Both the position numbers and the translations under genes were made by a program. The notes under the pieces were generated by a model. It had not been told where the DNA came from and ran no database searches. It worked only from the letters and a program-made list of their open reading frames with translations. Shown piece by piece: positions 9,775-18,067 of a DNA stretch of 25,733 nucleotides. The stretch comes from Chara braunii (lineage: Eukaryota; Streptophyta; Charophyceae; Charales; Characeae). The stretch is taken from positions 755,622 through 781,354 of the forward strand of contig BFEA01000454.1 of the NCBI GenBank assembly GCA_003427395.1, read 5' to 3'. How positions within the stretch are numbered: the first letter of the stretch is position 1; each line of letters opens with the position of its first letter.

Positions 9775-9978
9775 TTAAACCACCAGTATGTTTCTCAGCC
9801 ATTTTTCTGCGATGTGGCCGTATGCGCGCCGCGAGTTTTGGGGTCGGCCTACCGGAGCAAAATGGCTGGTGGCACCAGGCAAAAGAAGGCCCATGCCGGT
9901 GCATTTTTTTTTGGTGTGCGCTCTGTTTCGAACTTTCGACGCTCGGCAAGGGAAGGGTTCAAAGTACTGGTGATTTAA
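9775..9978. mobile_element. MITE-like element with ACCACCAGTA inverted ends
   Basis: The left end TTAAACCACCAGTA (9,775-9,788) and right end TACTGGTGATTTAA (9,965-9,978) are inverted copies with one mismatch, 204 bp apart. TTAA is present at both edges, compatible with a TTAA target duplication, although it may simply belong to the ends. The interior has no transposase. The same ends recur at 12,161-12,175, 12,610-12,842 and 13,610-13,753, so this is a small non-autonomous DNA-element family. Confidence 0.6.
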
Positions 9979-10084
9979 TGATGTGTACTGCAAAATCATT
10001 GCCTGAAATTTACTTGTAAAAGGTTTTTAACCTTCCTGAAATGATCATATCCACTGGTACAAACGAAATATATTCTGCTGCCCA

Positions 10085-10117
10085 GACTGGGACTGCGCTG
10101 TCCTTCGGGACATCCGT

Positions 10118-10149
<32 letters not shown>

Positions 10150-10189
10150 GGCCCCTGCGCAAGGATGACACACATTAATCGAGAAACGG

Positions 10190-10224
<35 letters not shown>

Positions 10225-10238
10225 CTGGGACTGCGCTG
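10085..10238 (+). pseudogene. U6: U6 snRNA retrocopy (processed pseudogene) with target-site duplication
   Basis: 10,100-10,193 is a near-complete spliceosomal U6 RNA sequence. It has the 5' stem-loop GTCC-TTCG-GGAC, then ACATCC, the invariant ATACAGAGA box, the AAGATTAGCATGGCCCC region that pairs with U4, and GATGACAC followed by AATCGAGAAA near the 3' end. It is followed by about 29 A (10,194-10,222), not by the T-run that ends a real U6 gene. GACTGGGACTGCGCTG occurs immediately before (10,085-10,100) and immediately after (10,223-10,238). RNA-derived sequence, poly(A) and a flanking 16-bp duplication are the hallmarks of LINE-mediated retroposition. The usual plant upstream element is not seen. 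TATAT at 10,068-10,072 is probably fortuitous. It is unlikely to be expressed as functional U6. Confidence 0.92.
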
Positions 10239-10975
10239 GACTCCAGATTCTTTAAAAGCCAGCTTGTCATCCCCTTCTGAAGCCAGTTCGAAATCACTCG
10301 AGCCTTTGTTTACGAACTCGCAACGAAGTTGCCTTGACTGGTGCGGTGTTCCCAGCCAACTGTCAGGTTGGAATTCTAGCTTGAGCCTGCCTTCACTTGC
10401 CTCTGGTACTGCGTAGCTCTCTCCATCTTTGTCCAGCAAATCACCAAAGCCATGTGTCTAAGTATTCCCCACGAACAGAGCAGAGCCGTCTAGAGGCCGC
10501 CCTCAGGGGTGCTTGTATCACCCCTCCCACTGAGGGAAGGTGAAGGATGTTTTCAAAAGAAAATAAAACAAAAAAGAGGATAGCTGTAGGATATCCCAGG
10601 AGTCTTGGTTTGATGACAAAAAGATTCATCACGCCAACACTGTCTCGTTTCTCAGTCACAGTAGTTCAAAAGTCTCAAAAGGCTATGCAGTGTGCACACA
10701 AATGAGCCTTGCTCAGTTGGTGCGCCCATCAACCGTTGAAACACAGACCCAAGTCCGAATCGAGCGCAGAGACAACGGAGGGCATTTACATAACGCACGT
10801 CACACTTGCATACCCCCTTGGGCTGATGCAGGTAAGCTATTACAGACACTGCCTGCGCACCACCCAAGGGGTTGTCCATGTGCTGTATGTCGGGTCTCGA
10901 TGCTGTGTGGGCTGCTTGTCACTGTTGGTTGTGGTTGTTCTGTTGATCTCCCAAGTCTGGCATATCACACATAGG
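10239..10975. other. Non-coding, nothing recognised
   Basis: Short open frames on both strands show no family resemblance, no repeat structure and no convincing splice context. Confidence 0.4.
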
Positions 10976-10989
10976 TGCCGTTTGCGATT

Positions 10990-11046
10990 GTTGCCCAGTA
11001 TGGTAGAGTCTTCTGGTCGCATGTCATAGATCATGGGTTCGAGTCT
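10990..11046 (+). other. tRNA-like pol III promoter boxes (possible SINE head)
   Basis: An A-box-like TGGTAGAGT at about 10,999-11,007 is followed some 30 bases later by a B-box-like GGTTCGAGTC at about 11,036-11,045, close to the spacing inside a tRNA gene. The flanks do not form a tRNA acceptor stem, so this is not an intact tRNA gene. A tRNA-derived SINE head or a decayed tRNA is possible. No second copy occurs in the window. Confidence 0.3.
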
Positions 11047-11138
11047 GGCTTGGGACTTTGGGTGCGTTCTTGTCCAGCTTGGCCTGACAGTGTCATCTCT
11101 TCAAAGAACACATAGTTCCCTCGACATAGTAGTGCACA

Positions 11139-11280
11139 TATCTGGCCTCCGGGCACATACATCTTGCTATACAGTTACACAGAGCATACACAGCCTTCGG
11201 GCATACACAAAAACATGGCTTGTGAACATACACACAGCCTACGGGCTCATACATACATAGCTTCCGGGCACACATATACA
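11139..11280. repeat. Degenerate repeat around GCCTNCGGGC
   Basis: Four short units with GGCCTCCGGGC (11,144), GCCTTCGGGC (11,193), GCCTACGGGC (11,237) and GCTTCCGGGC (11,260) are each embedded in CATACACA-like sequence, with unequal spacing of 23-49 bases. A G10 run follows at 11,301-11,310. Confidence 0.6.
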
Positions 11281-11310
11281 TACTACTGTAATACAGGAGA
11301 GGGGGGGGGG

Positions 11311-11533
11311 TTGGTTCAATCAGGTACGTGACGGGGTCTGCTCATGCACGGCTTAGACTCTAGGGTAGGGTAGGGATATAAGTCGCTCCGGCTAGTCTGA
11401 GTTCCGCCTAGCCTTGGGTAAGTTAGGGAAGGATGTGTCCGTGGGCACCAGCTTGCCTTGCCTAGGCACTCCTGCTGGGTAGACTCTCTGATATTGGGCC
11501 TGTAAAAAAGATTGCATGATCCTGGCGTCCGAA
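11311..11533. other. Sequence preceding dispersed repeat copy 1
   Basis: No gene. TGGGTAGACT and ATTGGGCC near 11,477-11,500, followed by a short A-run, weakly resemble 15,373-15,450 just before the other copy of the dispersed repeat. The repeat may extend upstream into this stretch. Confidence 0.3.
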
Positions 11534-11838
11534 GTTCCCGTATGGCAAGGTTCGTCCGCTTCCGCTTCCACTAGGGCTGGGGGGCTGCCCAGCCTTGGCG
11601 CTTTTCACGGCTGTCTGGTCCAAGTTGCCCTCAATATTGGTAGGGTGATGGTCCTGAGTGCTGGTCACACTGAGGTAAGATAGTTGGGATAGGGGGTGCG
11701 CTGGGAGAAGTAACGTGGGGAAGGTGGCCTATCCTGTCAGGACAACCATCGGCTGCCGCTGCCAGCGCTGCCAGCGATCACCATGGGTATGGTCCTTGGC
11801 CTCTAACGGGAGATACAACCAGATGTAGCTCTGAATTT
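11534..11838 (+). repeat. Dispersed repeat, copy 1 (no tail)
   Basis: About 300 bases align by eye with 15,692-15,977. Shared blocks include TCCGCTTCCAC, TTGGTAGGGT, GAGTGCTGGTCACACTGAGG, GGGATAGGGGGTGCGCT and CTGAATT at the end. This copy ends in TTACC rather than poly(A). There is no coding sequence. It is probably the 3' region or body of a retroposon family. Confidence 0.75.
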
Positions 11839-12020
11839 ACCTGGGAATGGTTAGTTGGAAGATGACATCTCAGGGCTGTCATTCTTTCATAGAAGTAAAG
11901 AGGTGGGGGGGTAGGGGAGAAATCCTATGCACGTTACCTCAATGGTTAAGGCCTTATGCTTTGGTTGGACCAAAACTCCTGCAGTGTTTGATCATGTGAA
12001 AACGCCAAGAGACATGACAG
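11839..12020. other. Non-coding, nothing recognised
   Basis: No gene or repeat was recognised here. A TCAATGGTTAAGGCC string near 11,940 recalls a tRNA A box, but no B box follows. Confidence 0.4.
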
Positions 12021-12216
12021 TTAATGGTTTACAGCGGGGACACGAAGGGCATCGTCATGCCAGCGAAGTGCTGGGCTGAATGGGCCTGGCAGCTCCGGCC
12101 CAAATTCATTCAACTGGAAACGTCACGGCTCTATTTTTTGCCACGGTCTATGTATGGGCAAAGTACTGGTGGTTTAATGGTTTGCAGTGGACATGTAGGA
12201 CGCATTGTCATGCCAG
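12021..12216. repeat. 153-bp direct repeat containing a MITE end
   Basis: TTAATGGTTTACAG...CGTCATGCCAG at 12,021-12,063 recurs in diverged form at 12,174-12,216. Between them, AAGTACTGGTGGTTT (12,161-12,175) is the right end of the ACCACCAGTA family. The stretch 12,075-12,175, with CCCAAATTCATTCAA, a T-run and TATATGG-like sequence, resembles 13,513-13,609. No matching left end was found. Confidence 0.5.
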
Positions 12217-12607
12217 AACGTTTTGGAACCCCCCAATGCGAGCATACAGGCAATCAGATACACGGGGAAGCGGTAGTCTGATATGCTTTAAGAGGTCGGC
12301 ACCACTGGTGCTATGTTCATTCTTATAAGGCATGAATAGGTCTGCAATAGCGGCCAGGTTTCTTTCCAAGGATGAACATAGAACCACCGGTCGGGCCCAA
12401 CCGCTAGTTGTGTCATAGCTTATGCATGCACTTTTTTTTATTTTCCCCCCCTTGACCGTGACTCGTGCATGCAGTTTTTCTGAGTGTTCCGACAGGAGGA
12501 AGACGTGTCCTCTGAGTCCTCTTCCTTTTCTTAACTTGTTTGGCAAAAAAAGGAAGATCTTTGGACAAATAGTGGACACTTTTCTGCGAAGATGATAACT
12601 TCTTTTT
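12217..12607. other. Non-coding between MITE-like elements
   Basis: Open frames on both strands cross this stretch, but their peptides continue into the inverted-repeat element at 12,608-12,842 and match no family. No gene is called. Confidence 0.4.
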
Positions 12608-12842
12608 TTAAACCACCAGTATCCCAGCCAATTTTCAGAGTAGCGGTGTGCATGCTGCCACGACTCTTGGGAAGTAGCGGGGCACCGTTTTGCGGCACAT
12701 CCATCCAGGCAAAATGGGTCGCATGCGAGGCCCGTTTGGCCTCGATGGATGTCCAGCGAAGCCGCAGCCCAGTACTTCCCGAGAGTAGCAGCAGCATGCA
12801 CACCGCAACTCTTAAAAAATGGCTGGGAAACGTACTGGTGGT
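12608..12842. mobile_element. Foldback MITE: near-complete palindrome
   Basis: The ends are TTAAACCACCAGTA (12,608-12,621) and TACTGGTGGT (12,833-12,842). Almost the whole element pairs with itself. The arms GCGGTGTGCATGCTGC (12,643-12,658) and GCAGCATGCACACCGC (12,791-12,806) are exact inverses. CTTGGGAAGTA pairs with TACTTCCCGAG with one mismatch. ACATCCATC pairs with GATGGATGT. The apex is GAGGCC-CGTTT-GGCCTC. A transcript would form a hairpin of about 110 bp. No protein is encoded; open frames on either strand here merely mirror one another. Confidence 0.75.
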
Positions 12843-13512
12843 GTCAGTTTGGCGCCAGATTTCAGCTGTGTGGGTCATTTAAGTCCATTTTGCCAGCGTG
12901 CTCCTGGAGAAAGTCGTGTTTTGCCCTCAGTTATGTAAGCCTGCTGCCAAGGGGGGTATGCTCCAAATTTCCAGATCAATCACATCACTGGAATTCATTT
13001 TATTTGTTCATGTACTTCTTACTATCACTGGACTCTGGCTGTCGAAATGGATGATCAACGCGTAAGGAGCCCATAAGTAAGGATGATCCAAGTGACAGAG
13101 CGTTGCAACTATTCCACGCAAGTCCGTCATTATTACCAGAAGCCCGAGGGATCAGGGATACTGTTTCCTCCTTCCCTCCCTCCCCCACTCCCCCAGCTGT
13201 CCCTCCTGCCGCCCCCCCTTTTCCAAAGCCTGAGATTTACATCTGTACACAGGGCTGCACTCAGGTCAGACACAGATATAGAAACCATAACTGCACACTT
13301 CACTCGGGGTAAGATGGCTGGGGCCTCAATTCAGTTCATGCTTTAAGCAGCGCGAGCTACTGTCTATCCCAAAACATTAGGCAAGGCTATTATAGTTGTG
13401 CCTGGGCTGAAATTGATCTAGATACAGCTATTGTGAACATGAGCTTCACTTGGGTGGATGCATGGGAAATGCTGTTCCTTTCAAAGTCGCGGCCGCGTAC
13501 GAGCCGCCTTGC
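12843..13512. other. Non-coding; C/T-rich tract
   Basis: No gene is recognised. 13,160-13,225 is almost pure C/T (CCTTCCCTCCCTCCCCC type) on the plus strand. Confidence 0.4.
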
Positions 13513-13609
13513 GCTCGGATGACCGGGCCTGGAAACGAGCACCCAAATTCATTCAATTCTGCTTTTTTTTTTTTCCGCGGCCAATATATGGCCGGGGTGC
13601 AGGTGGTTC
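13513..13609. mobile_element. Partial MITE-like element abutting the next one
   Basis: It shares GGGCCTGG, CCCAAATTCATTCAA, a T-run and ATATATGG with 12,080-12,175, and ends in GCAGGTGGTTCAA, a diverged form of the family's right end. It directly abuts the left end of the following element, making the palindrome GGTGGTTCAAACCACC at 13,602-13,617. Confidence 0.45.
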
Positions 13610-13753
13610 AAACCACCAGTACTTCTGAGGCACTTTTCTCCTACCCTGGAAATGCCCTGTGCGCAAAAAAAAGAACTGGCGCCTCCTAACCTTTTGGCTG
13701 GCGCTGCCAGATATTTTACTCTGGAGGCGAAGTCCCGAAAGTACTGGTGGTTT
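13610..13753. mobile_element. MITE-like element with ACCACCAGTA inverted ends
   Basis: AAACCACCAGTACTT (13,610-13,624) and AAGTACTGGTGGTTT (13,739-13,753) are perfect 15-bp inverted ends of a 144-bp element with no coding capacity. Just inside, GAGGC and GGCGAAG-type sequences add weak extra pairing. The family-B LINE fragment begins almost immediately after its right end. Confidence 0.7.
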
Positions 13754-13768
13754 AAGCAGCAAAACTGA

Positions 13769-15242
13769 ATCCTTGAGAAAGTAGAGCGACTGGTTCACTG
13801 CATGCACTCGCCTTGGAAAGGTTGGATCAGAAATGGCATCATGAGGGTAAAGGATATATGGGATACGGATACTAATGACTGGATTGACCCATCTAAACTC
13901 AAGATGAGGTTAAAGTATTGTCATCATGTGGTGGAAGCATTAGAAAGTGTAATTGACCTCATCCCATTACAATGGTTTCGAATACTTAGGAGAGGGCCCA
14001 ATTTAAGGATAAATGACTGGGTAGCTTTCAAGGATCAGTCAGAGTCTATTGGTTAAATTCTGGATCAAGACGGTAATGGGTCTTTTCTTACCCTGATTCA
14101 TCGTTTGTCATCCACCAATATAGCAATTTCTAAGGAGCAAGGGGAAACTTGTTGGGTTCAAGCTCAACAGATCTTCAGAATACGGGTAATCAGAATCAAT
14201 GACTCTTGGGTAGCCTTCAAGCCCAACTGCCCCATTTTTTAGCTCCCTTTTGACCCGGCTTCTTGGGTTTGGAACTCAGTTATAAGAGTAGGAAGGCATA
14301 ATAGATCCTACAAAACAAATTTTCACTCACTCAAAGTCAAATCAGCTTATCGTATGCTAAGGCCGAGAATTAACCTAAAGGACAAGGTCTCCAATAGATG
14401 GAAGGAATGCCATAATCTCAATATGGAGGAATTGAGATCTGTTAGGTGCTTTAAAAAAGTCAGAGATAAACCAGCCAAAATTGCGGCGCTTCAATGGCAA
14501 ATTGAACATAGGTGCCTACCAGTAAATGATTGGTTGATTGACAGATCTTCGCTGGAACAGAAAGGATTAGCAGAAAGATGGTGTAAGTTATGCAACTCAG
14601 TTTTCCCCAGTAGAAAGCACCCTAAACCATAGAGCATATTTTTATGCAATGTCAAAGTTCAGTATGGCTTTGGAGGTGGTGGGACAGAATCTGGTCACAG
14701 TTAGTCCCACAGGTCCCTTGCCATGGGGATGGAAAGCTATCCTTCTTGAGACCTGGAGTCCGGACCCAGAATTAGTAGGAAAAGATGAGGAATTTGTGGA
14801 AAATCTGTTTCAATTAGGGAGAAGAGCGGTGATGTGGGCCATATGGATAAGGAGATGCACGTATGAATGGGAAGGGGCCAGACTAGACGGTTCTGAATTT
14901 ACAGCAACTACTATACAACAAATTCAAACAGTCGTCTTTTCTAAATGGGAGCTAACAAAGGAAAAAGTACAATTTCTCACAGACATAGCAGAAATCCAAA
15001 GACATTTTCAAAAATTCAGTCATACATGGTTGGGCGGAAACCAAGGTGTGAGAATTGGATGTGTCATCTGGAATGGGGCAGAGGACAATGATGTGGTTGG
15101 TCTGAAAAGAGACTACAAATTGCTTTTTAACGATTGGTCTTCCATTGAGGCTTCAATTCCCATGAGACCTTTATCGGACTTCCCGGATCCTTTCCCTCCC
15201 TCCTTATCAGCTCTTGTTCCTATTTCCTGGTATGGATTATAG
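13769..15242 (+). pseudogene. Family-B LINE, 5'-truncated and frameshifted (copy B1)
   Basis: The C-terminal part of a LINE polymerase, without the RT core. A first open segment (13,802-14,056) holds SPWKGW and LRRGPNL, matching residues around 620 onwards of the intact LINE at 1,273-4,449. It ends in a stop. 14,354-14,632 carries AYRMLRP and LQWQIEHRCLP and the first zinc pair, C-K-L-C. The second pair (EHIFMQC, about 14,633-14,660) lies in another frame after an indel. 14,649-15,242 carries the C-terminal tail to SWYGL. It is at least three frames with several stops, so it is a dead copy. It is diverged from family A but clearly the same clade, and close to B2 and B3. Confidence 0.88.
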
Positions 15243-15464
15243 GAGATGGCACTACTAGCTTAAACAGAAATATTTGGCGTCCTGTAATGGATTAAGAGGT
15301 AGTGTTGTTTCAAGCATCATCATATTAGGGACGCTGAGCCCGGTTCTCAGCACTTTTTGGTTCGGGCCACTTTGGGTAGACTGTGAGGACCCCGGCCTCT
15401 TTTCTTCTCATTGGTAATATCAGCCTTGGGCACTGGGCCCTTTATTATAAAAAAAAAAAAAAAA
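15243..15464 (+). mobile_element. 3' untranslated region of LINE B1 with hairpin 1
   Basis: Contains the AAGAGG motif shared with the other family-B 3' regions, then GGGACGCTGAG. Hairpin 1 at 15,333-15,351 is GCTGAG/CTCAGC, with two base pairs exchanged relative to the common GCTGGA/TCCAGC. After the hairpin the sequence departs from the usual module: hairpin 2 is absent. It reaches a poly(A) run at 15,449 that enters the assembly gap. Confidence 0.65.
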
Positions 15465-15663
15465 NNNNNNNNNNNNNNNNNNNNNNNNNNNNNNNNNNNN
15501 NNNNNNNNNNNNNNNNNNNNNNNNNNNNNNNNNNNNNNNNNNNNNNNNNNNNNNNNNNNNNNNNNNNNNNNNNNNNNNNNNNNNNNNNNNNNNNNNNNNN
15601 NNNNNNNNNNNNNNNNNNNNNNNNNNNNNNNNNNNNNNNNNNNNNNNNNNNNNNNNNNNNNNN
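15465..15663. other. Assembly gap (199 N) inside poly(A)
   Basis: Undetermined bases with A-runs on both sides. The true length and content are unknown, and two poly(A) tails may have been joined here. Confidence 0.99.
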
Positions 15664-15691
15664 AAAAAAAAAAAAAAAAAAAACAAAGACC

Positions 15692-15998
15692 GTTCCACAA
15701 GGCTCGTCCGATTCCGCTTCCACCAGGGTTGGGCAACCTATCAGCCCTGATGCCTATCACTGCTGTTCGGTCCAAGTTACCTGCCGATTGGTAGGGTAAT
15801 GGTCTTGAGTGCTGGTCACACTGAGGTAGGATAATGGGATAGGGGGTGCGCTAGGAGTATTGACGTGAGGATGGGATAGGAGGTGGTCTCATATTCCAGG
15901 ATACCCACGGCCTACTGCTCCAGGTGATCACTGTGCACTCAGTGACTGGCCTCTACAACACCATGGACTTCTGAATTAAAAAAAAAAAAAAAAAAAAA
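15692..15998 (+). mobile_element. Dispersed repeat, copy 2, poly(A)-tailed
   Basis: Aligns with 11,534-11,838 over its length. Unlike copy 1 it ends CTGAATT plus 21 A (15,978-15,998), which marks it as a retroposed sequence. No LINE-B hairpin module is present, so this is a different 3' end, perhaps of a second LINE or a SINE family. Confidence 0.7.
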
Positions 15999-16019
15999 GG
16001 TGTCCTTGAAATAAGCATG

Positions 16020-16440
16020 ACAGGGTCGCAACACTCGAAAGCTAGTTTAGTGGAAAAAAAACACTGAAGTACAGGCAGGAGCCGTTCTCAGATCTCCGGA
16101 TTGTTTCTCGGATCCTTTTCCTCACTCCGAGCTAGCTATAGTAGACATGCAATGGTTTGACGTGGGCGGGGGATGTGCTTCACCTGTTTTTTCCTGTCAA
16201 AGGGGGGTTGGGACAGCTAGTGTGTAATGTCTGTTCTGGCGGTCCTTTTCTGGACTGAAGAGGCGATCGCATTTTCTTGTTTTCGGATGCCCCTGCTCAG
16301 TGAACCCTCCAATTTCTTTGGAGCAGTCAATGCTGGCAGGAGAGGTCTGTCAATTTTCTTCCAATCATATCATTGTACCTAAAGGGATGCTGGACCTGCT
16401 TTCCAGCAGGTGCAGCTCCCCACCAATAGGCTGGAGCAGC
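16020..16440 (+). pseudogene. Family-B LINE remnant: last codons plus 3' module (copy B4)
   Basis: 16,081-16,155 translates to LRSPDCFSDPFPHSELAIVD followed by MQWF, matching the C-terminus of the other family-B copies (for example FPPSELGLVDLKWYG in B2). Similarity continues weakly upstream to about 16,020, with an internal stop. The 3' region shares GGACTGAAGAGGCG (about 16,252) with B2. It ends in hairpin 1 (16,389-16,407, GCTGGA/TCCAGC) and hairpin 2 (16,415-16,437, GCTCC/GGAGC). No poly(A) follows, so the tail is lost or decayed. Confidence 0.8.
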
Positions 16441-17016
16441 CGCGGGCCTGACACCTCAAATTCTGGAGGCGCGAAACAAAAACGCGACTGCCGATCAAAT
16501 TTATCAATGGGGGGCCCAGCGTTTGACGTTCCGGGCTCGTTTTCTTGTAGCGACAAGTTTCGGACTGCAAGGCTGGGGCCGTGTACTTGCGGTTTAATTC
16601 TGACTTAGCGTCTGTCATTGGTTACGAGCGGTGCTTCCACTAATATCTTTGTTTGCTCTTTGCAGTTTACCTGTGAACGCCTTGTCTAGCTCATTCCTCT
16701 CAGCTAGTACCTGGATGTCGAATCCGCAATAAGTGCTGGAACTGCTATCTTAGATATTTCCTGGCTCTTTCTTGTGGATGTCTTAAGCTCTGGTGTTCCT
16801 AGTTGGACTTTTAAGTCTTACGCTGTCCCTGGACTTTTTCTACTACTTCTTACAGCTTTCTATTCTTATTTAGCCCTTCTTGTCGGGGTCTTGGGAAGAT
16901 CTGTCCGGATCCTATTCCGCCGGTAGGACAGGAGATTTACGATAGTAACACACACACACTCTTCTCGATTGAGGTTGAGAGACTCGAGTGGATGACTTTA
17001 AGTTTGGTTACTTTCC
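16441..17016. other. Non-coding, nothing recognised
   Basis: T/C-rich sequence with no gene. If the polypurine tract that follows is real, this would be the degraded 3' internal end of an LTR element, but no integrase or RT coding is visible. Confidence 0.35.
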
Positions 17017-17330
17017 AAGGGGAGGATGTACCACCCCTCTCCTCTGCCTGCGTTAGCCTACTTGTCTTAATTGACCTTCTGTAGCTGGTCCTACTTTCCA
17101 CTATATCCCTCATAGCTGTTGCAACACCACAAAGGAGGGTTGCATTAGTATGTTCCTCTCAACTATTTGGCGGTCGGGACTGTCTTGACTACTGGAACTG
17201 TTAACCTGTCTCCTTGTTGTTGGTCTGGCAAAACCCTAAGCCCTAGTGGGTGCTTCCTCTGGAAGTGCTGCTATCTAATGTTTTGTGGGGCTAAATTTAG
17301 TAATTACTAATTATTATTGTTTTCAGCTAC
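17017..17330 (+). mobile_element. Possible polypurine tract and LTR start
   Basis: AAGGGGAGGA (17,017-17,026) followed directly by TGTACCACCC has the form of the polypurine tract and LTR 5' edge of Ty3/gypsy elements. CTATATC at about 17,101 could be a TATA box. No second LTR, target duplication or LTR 3' end was found. The end coordinate is arbitrary. Confidence 0.3.
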
Positions 17331-17647
17331 AAATTTGCATTGGTTCTATTTTTTGTGCAGCTAGCGTGAATGTTGATGTTAAGGGACTCCGGGACACTAT
17401 TTGTTGACTGACCTTCGAGTGGGTTGTCTGGCGGTGTTTCTTCCCACAGCTTGAAGTCTATGCCTTGACCAAAAGACAACGCAAAGCTGATGTGCCCTCT
17501 ACTATGGCCGCCATGCCTGCCTCTGCCCTGAAGTCTTCCTTGAAGTAGCTTACCCCATTTGGGGCCTTCCAGGTGCAGCGCAAACCAAGAAGATGAAGAT
17601 GCCGTCCACCATAGCCAGGTAAGCACCCACGTCACTCTCCTCTTTGC
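17331..17647. other. Non-coding, nothing recognised
   Basis: No repeat and no recognised gene. CCAG|GTAAGC at about 17,614 fits a splice donor on the plus strand, but no exon could be supported. Confidence 0.35.
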
Positions 17648-17914
17648 TCACCTTCTTCCTCCTCTTCCTCCTACTCCCCGGAGTCTTCCTTCCTGGTCTG
17701 CTCCATCATAACTGAAGTGGAGGGACCAGGCCGCCTTCTTCCTCCCCAGCCCTGGAACACCGAGCGCTAACTCCAGCAGCATGATGCCAAACTTGCACAC
17801 TGCAAAATGAGAAAGAGCTCTTTGCTCTTCCCAAAGATATAGCGGACTACTGCCTCCTTGGGCAGTGACTCTCCAGGTCGCTCGGCCTCCGAAGCTATCT
17901 GTACCTTCTTCCAT
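17648..17914 (-). pseudogene. Possible protein-kinase-like remnant
   Basis: A minus-strand frame of 88 residues contains KFGIMLLELALG at about residues 42-53. This resembles the D-V-Y-S-F-G-x-x-L-L-E-L-x-x-G segment after the activation loop of plant receptor-like kinases. A tyrosine-leucine and an ALS-F-A stretch sit at about the expected distance before it. The invariant Asp of that motif is not present, and neither the catalytic loop nor the APE motif is seen. AAG|GTGAGC near 17,650 on the minus strand could be a donor site. It could be a decayed exon or chance similarity. Confidence 0.25.
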
Positions 17915-18067
17915 TCGGAGGGAAACATCATTGCAGCCTGATGTCTGTCACAGCAGGCCCCAGGCTACTGGACTGGTACTCCTAGACCCTAAGCCTACCC
18001 GACTCTAAAATTCCTTCGGTTGTCTTCGTCTGCCTAGTTGGATGAATTTGGCCGCTCCTGTAGGAAC

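Noticed and set aside
10068-10072. TATAT upstream of the U6 copy as its promoter
   Set aside because: It lies in pre-insertion DNA outside the 16-bp target duplication. No upstream sequence element and no T-run terminator are present.
11926-11990. Possible tRNA gene around TCAATGGTTAAGGCC
   Set aside because: There is no B box and no acceptor or T-arm pairing.
12208-12882. Frames of about 100-200 codons on both strands
   Set aside because: They mirror one another because the DNA is an inverted repeat; no protein family is evident.
11534-15977. The two dispersed repeat copies as a pair of LTRs around an internal region
   Set aside because: The second copy ends in poly(A), the interior is a patchwork of MITEs and a broken LINE, and no LTR edges, primer-binding site or target duplication were found.
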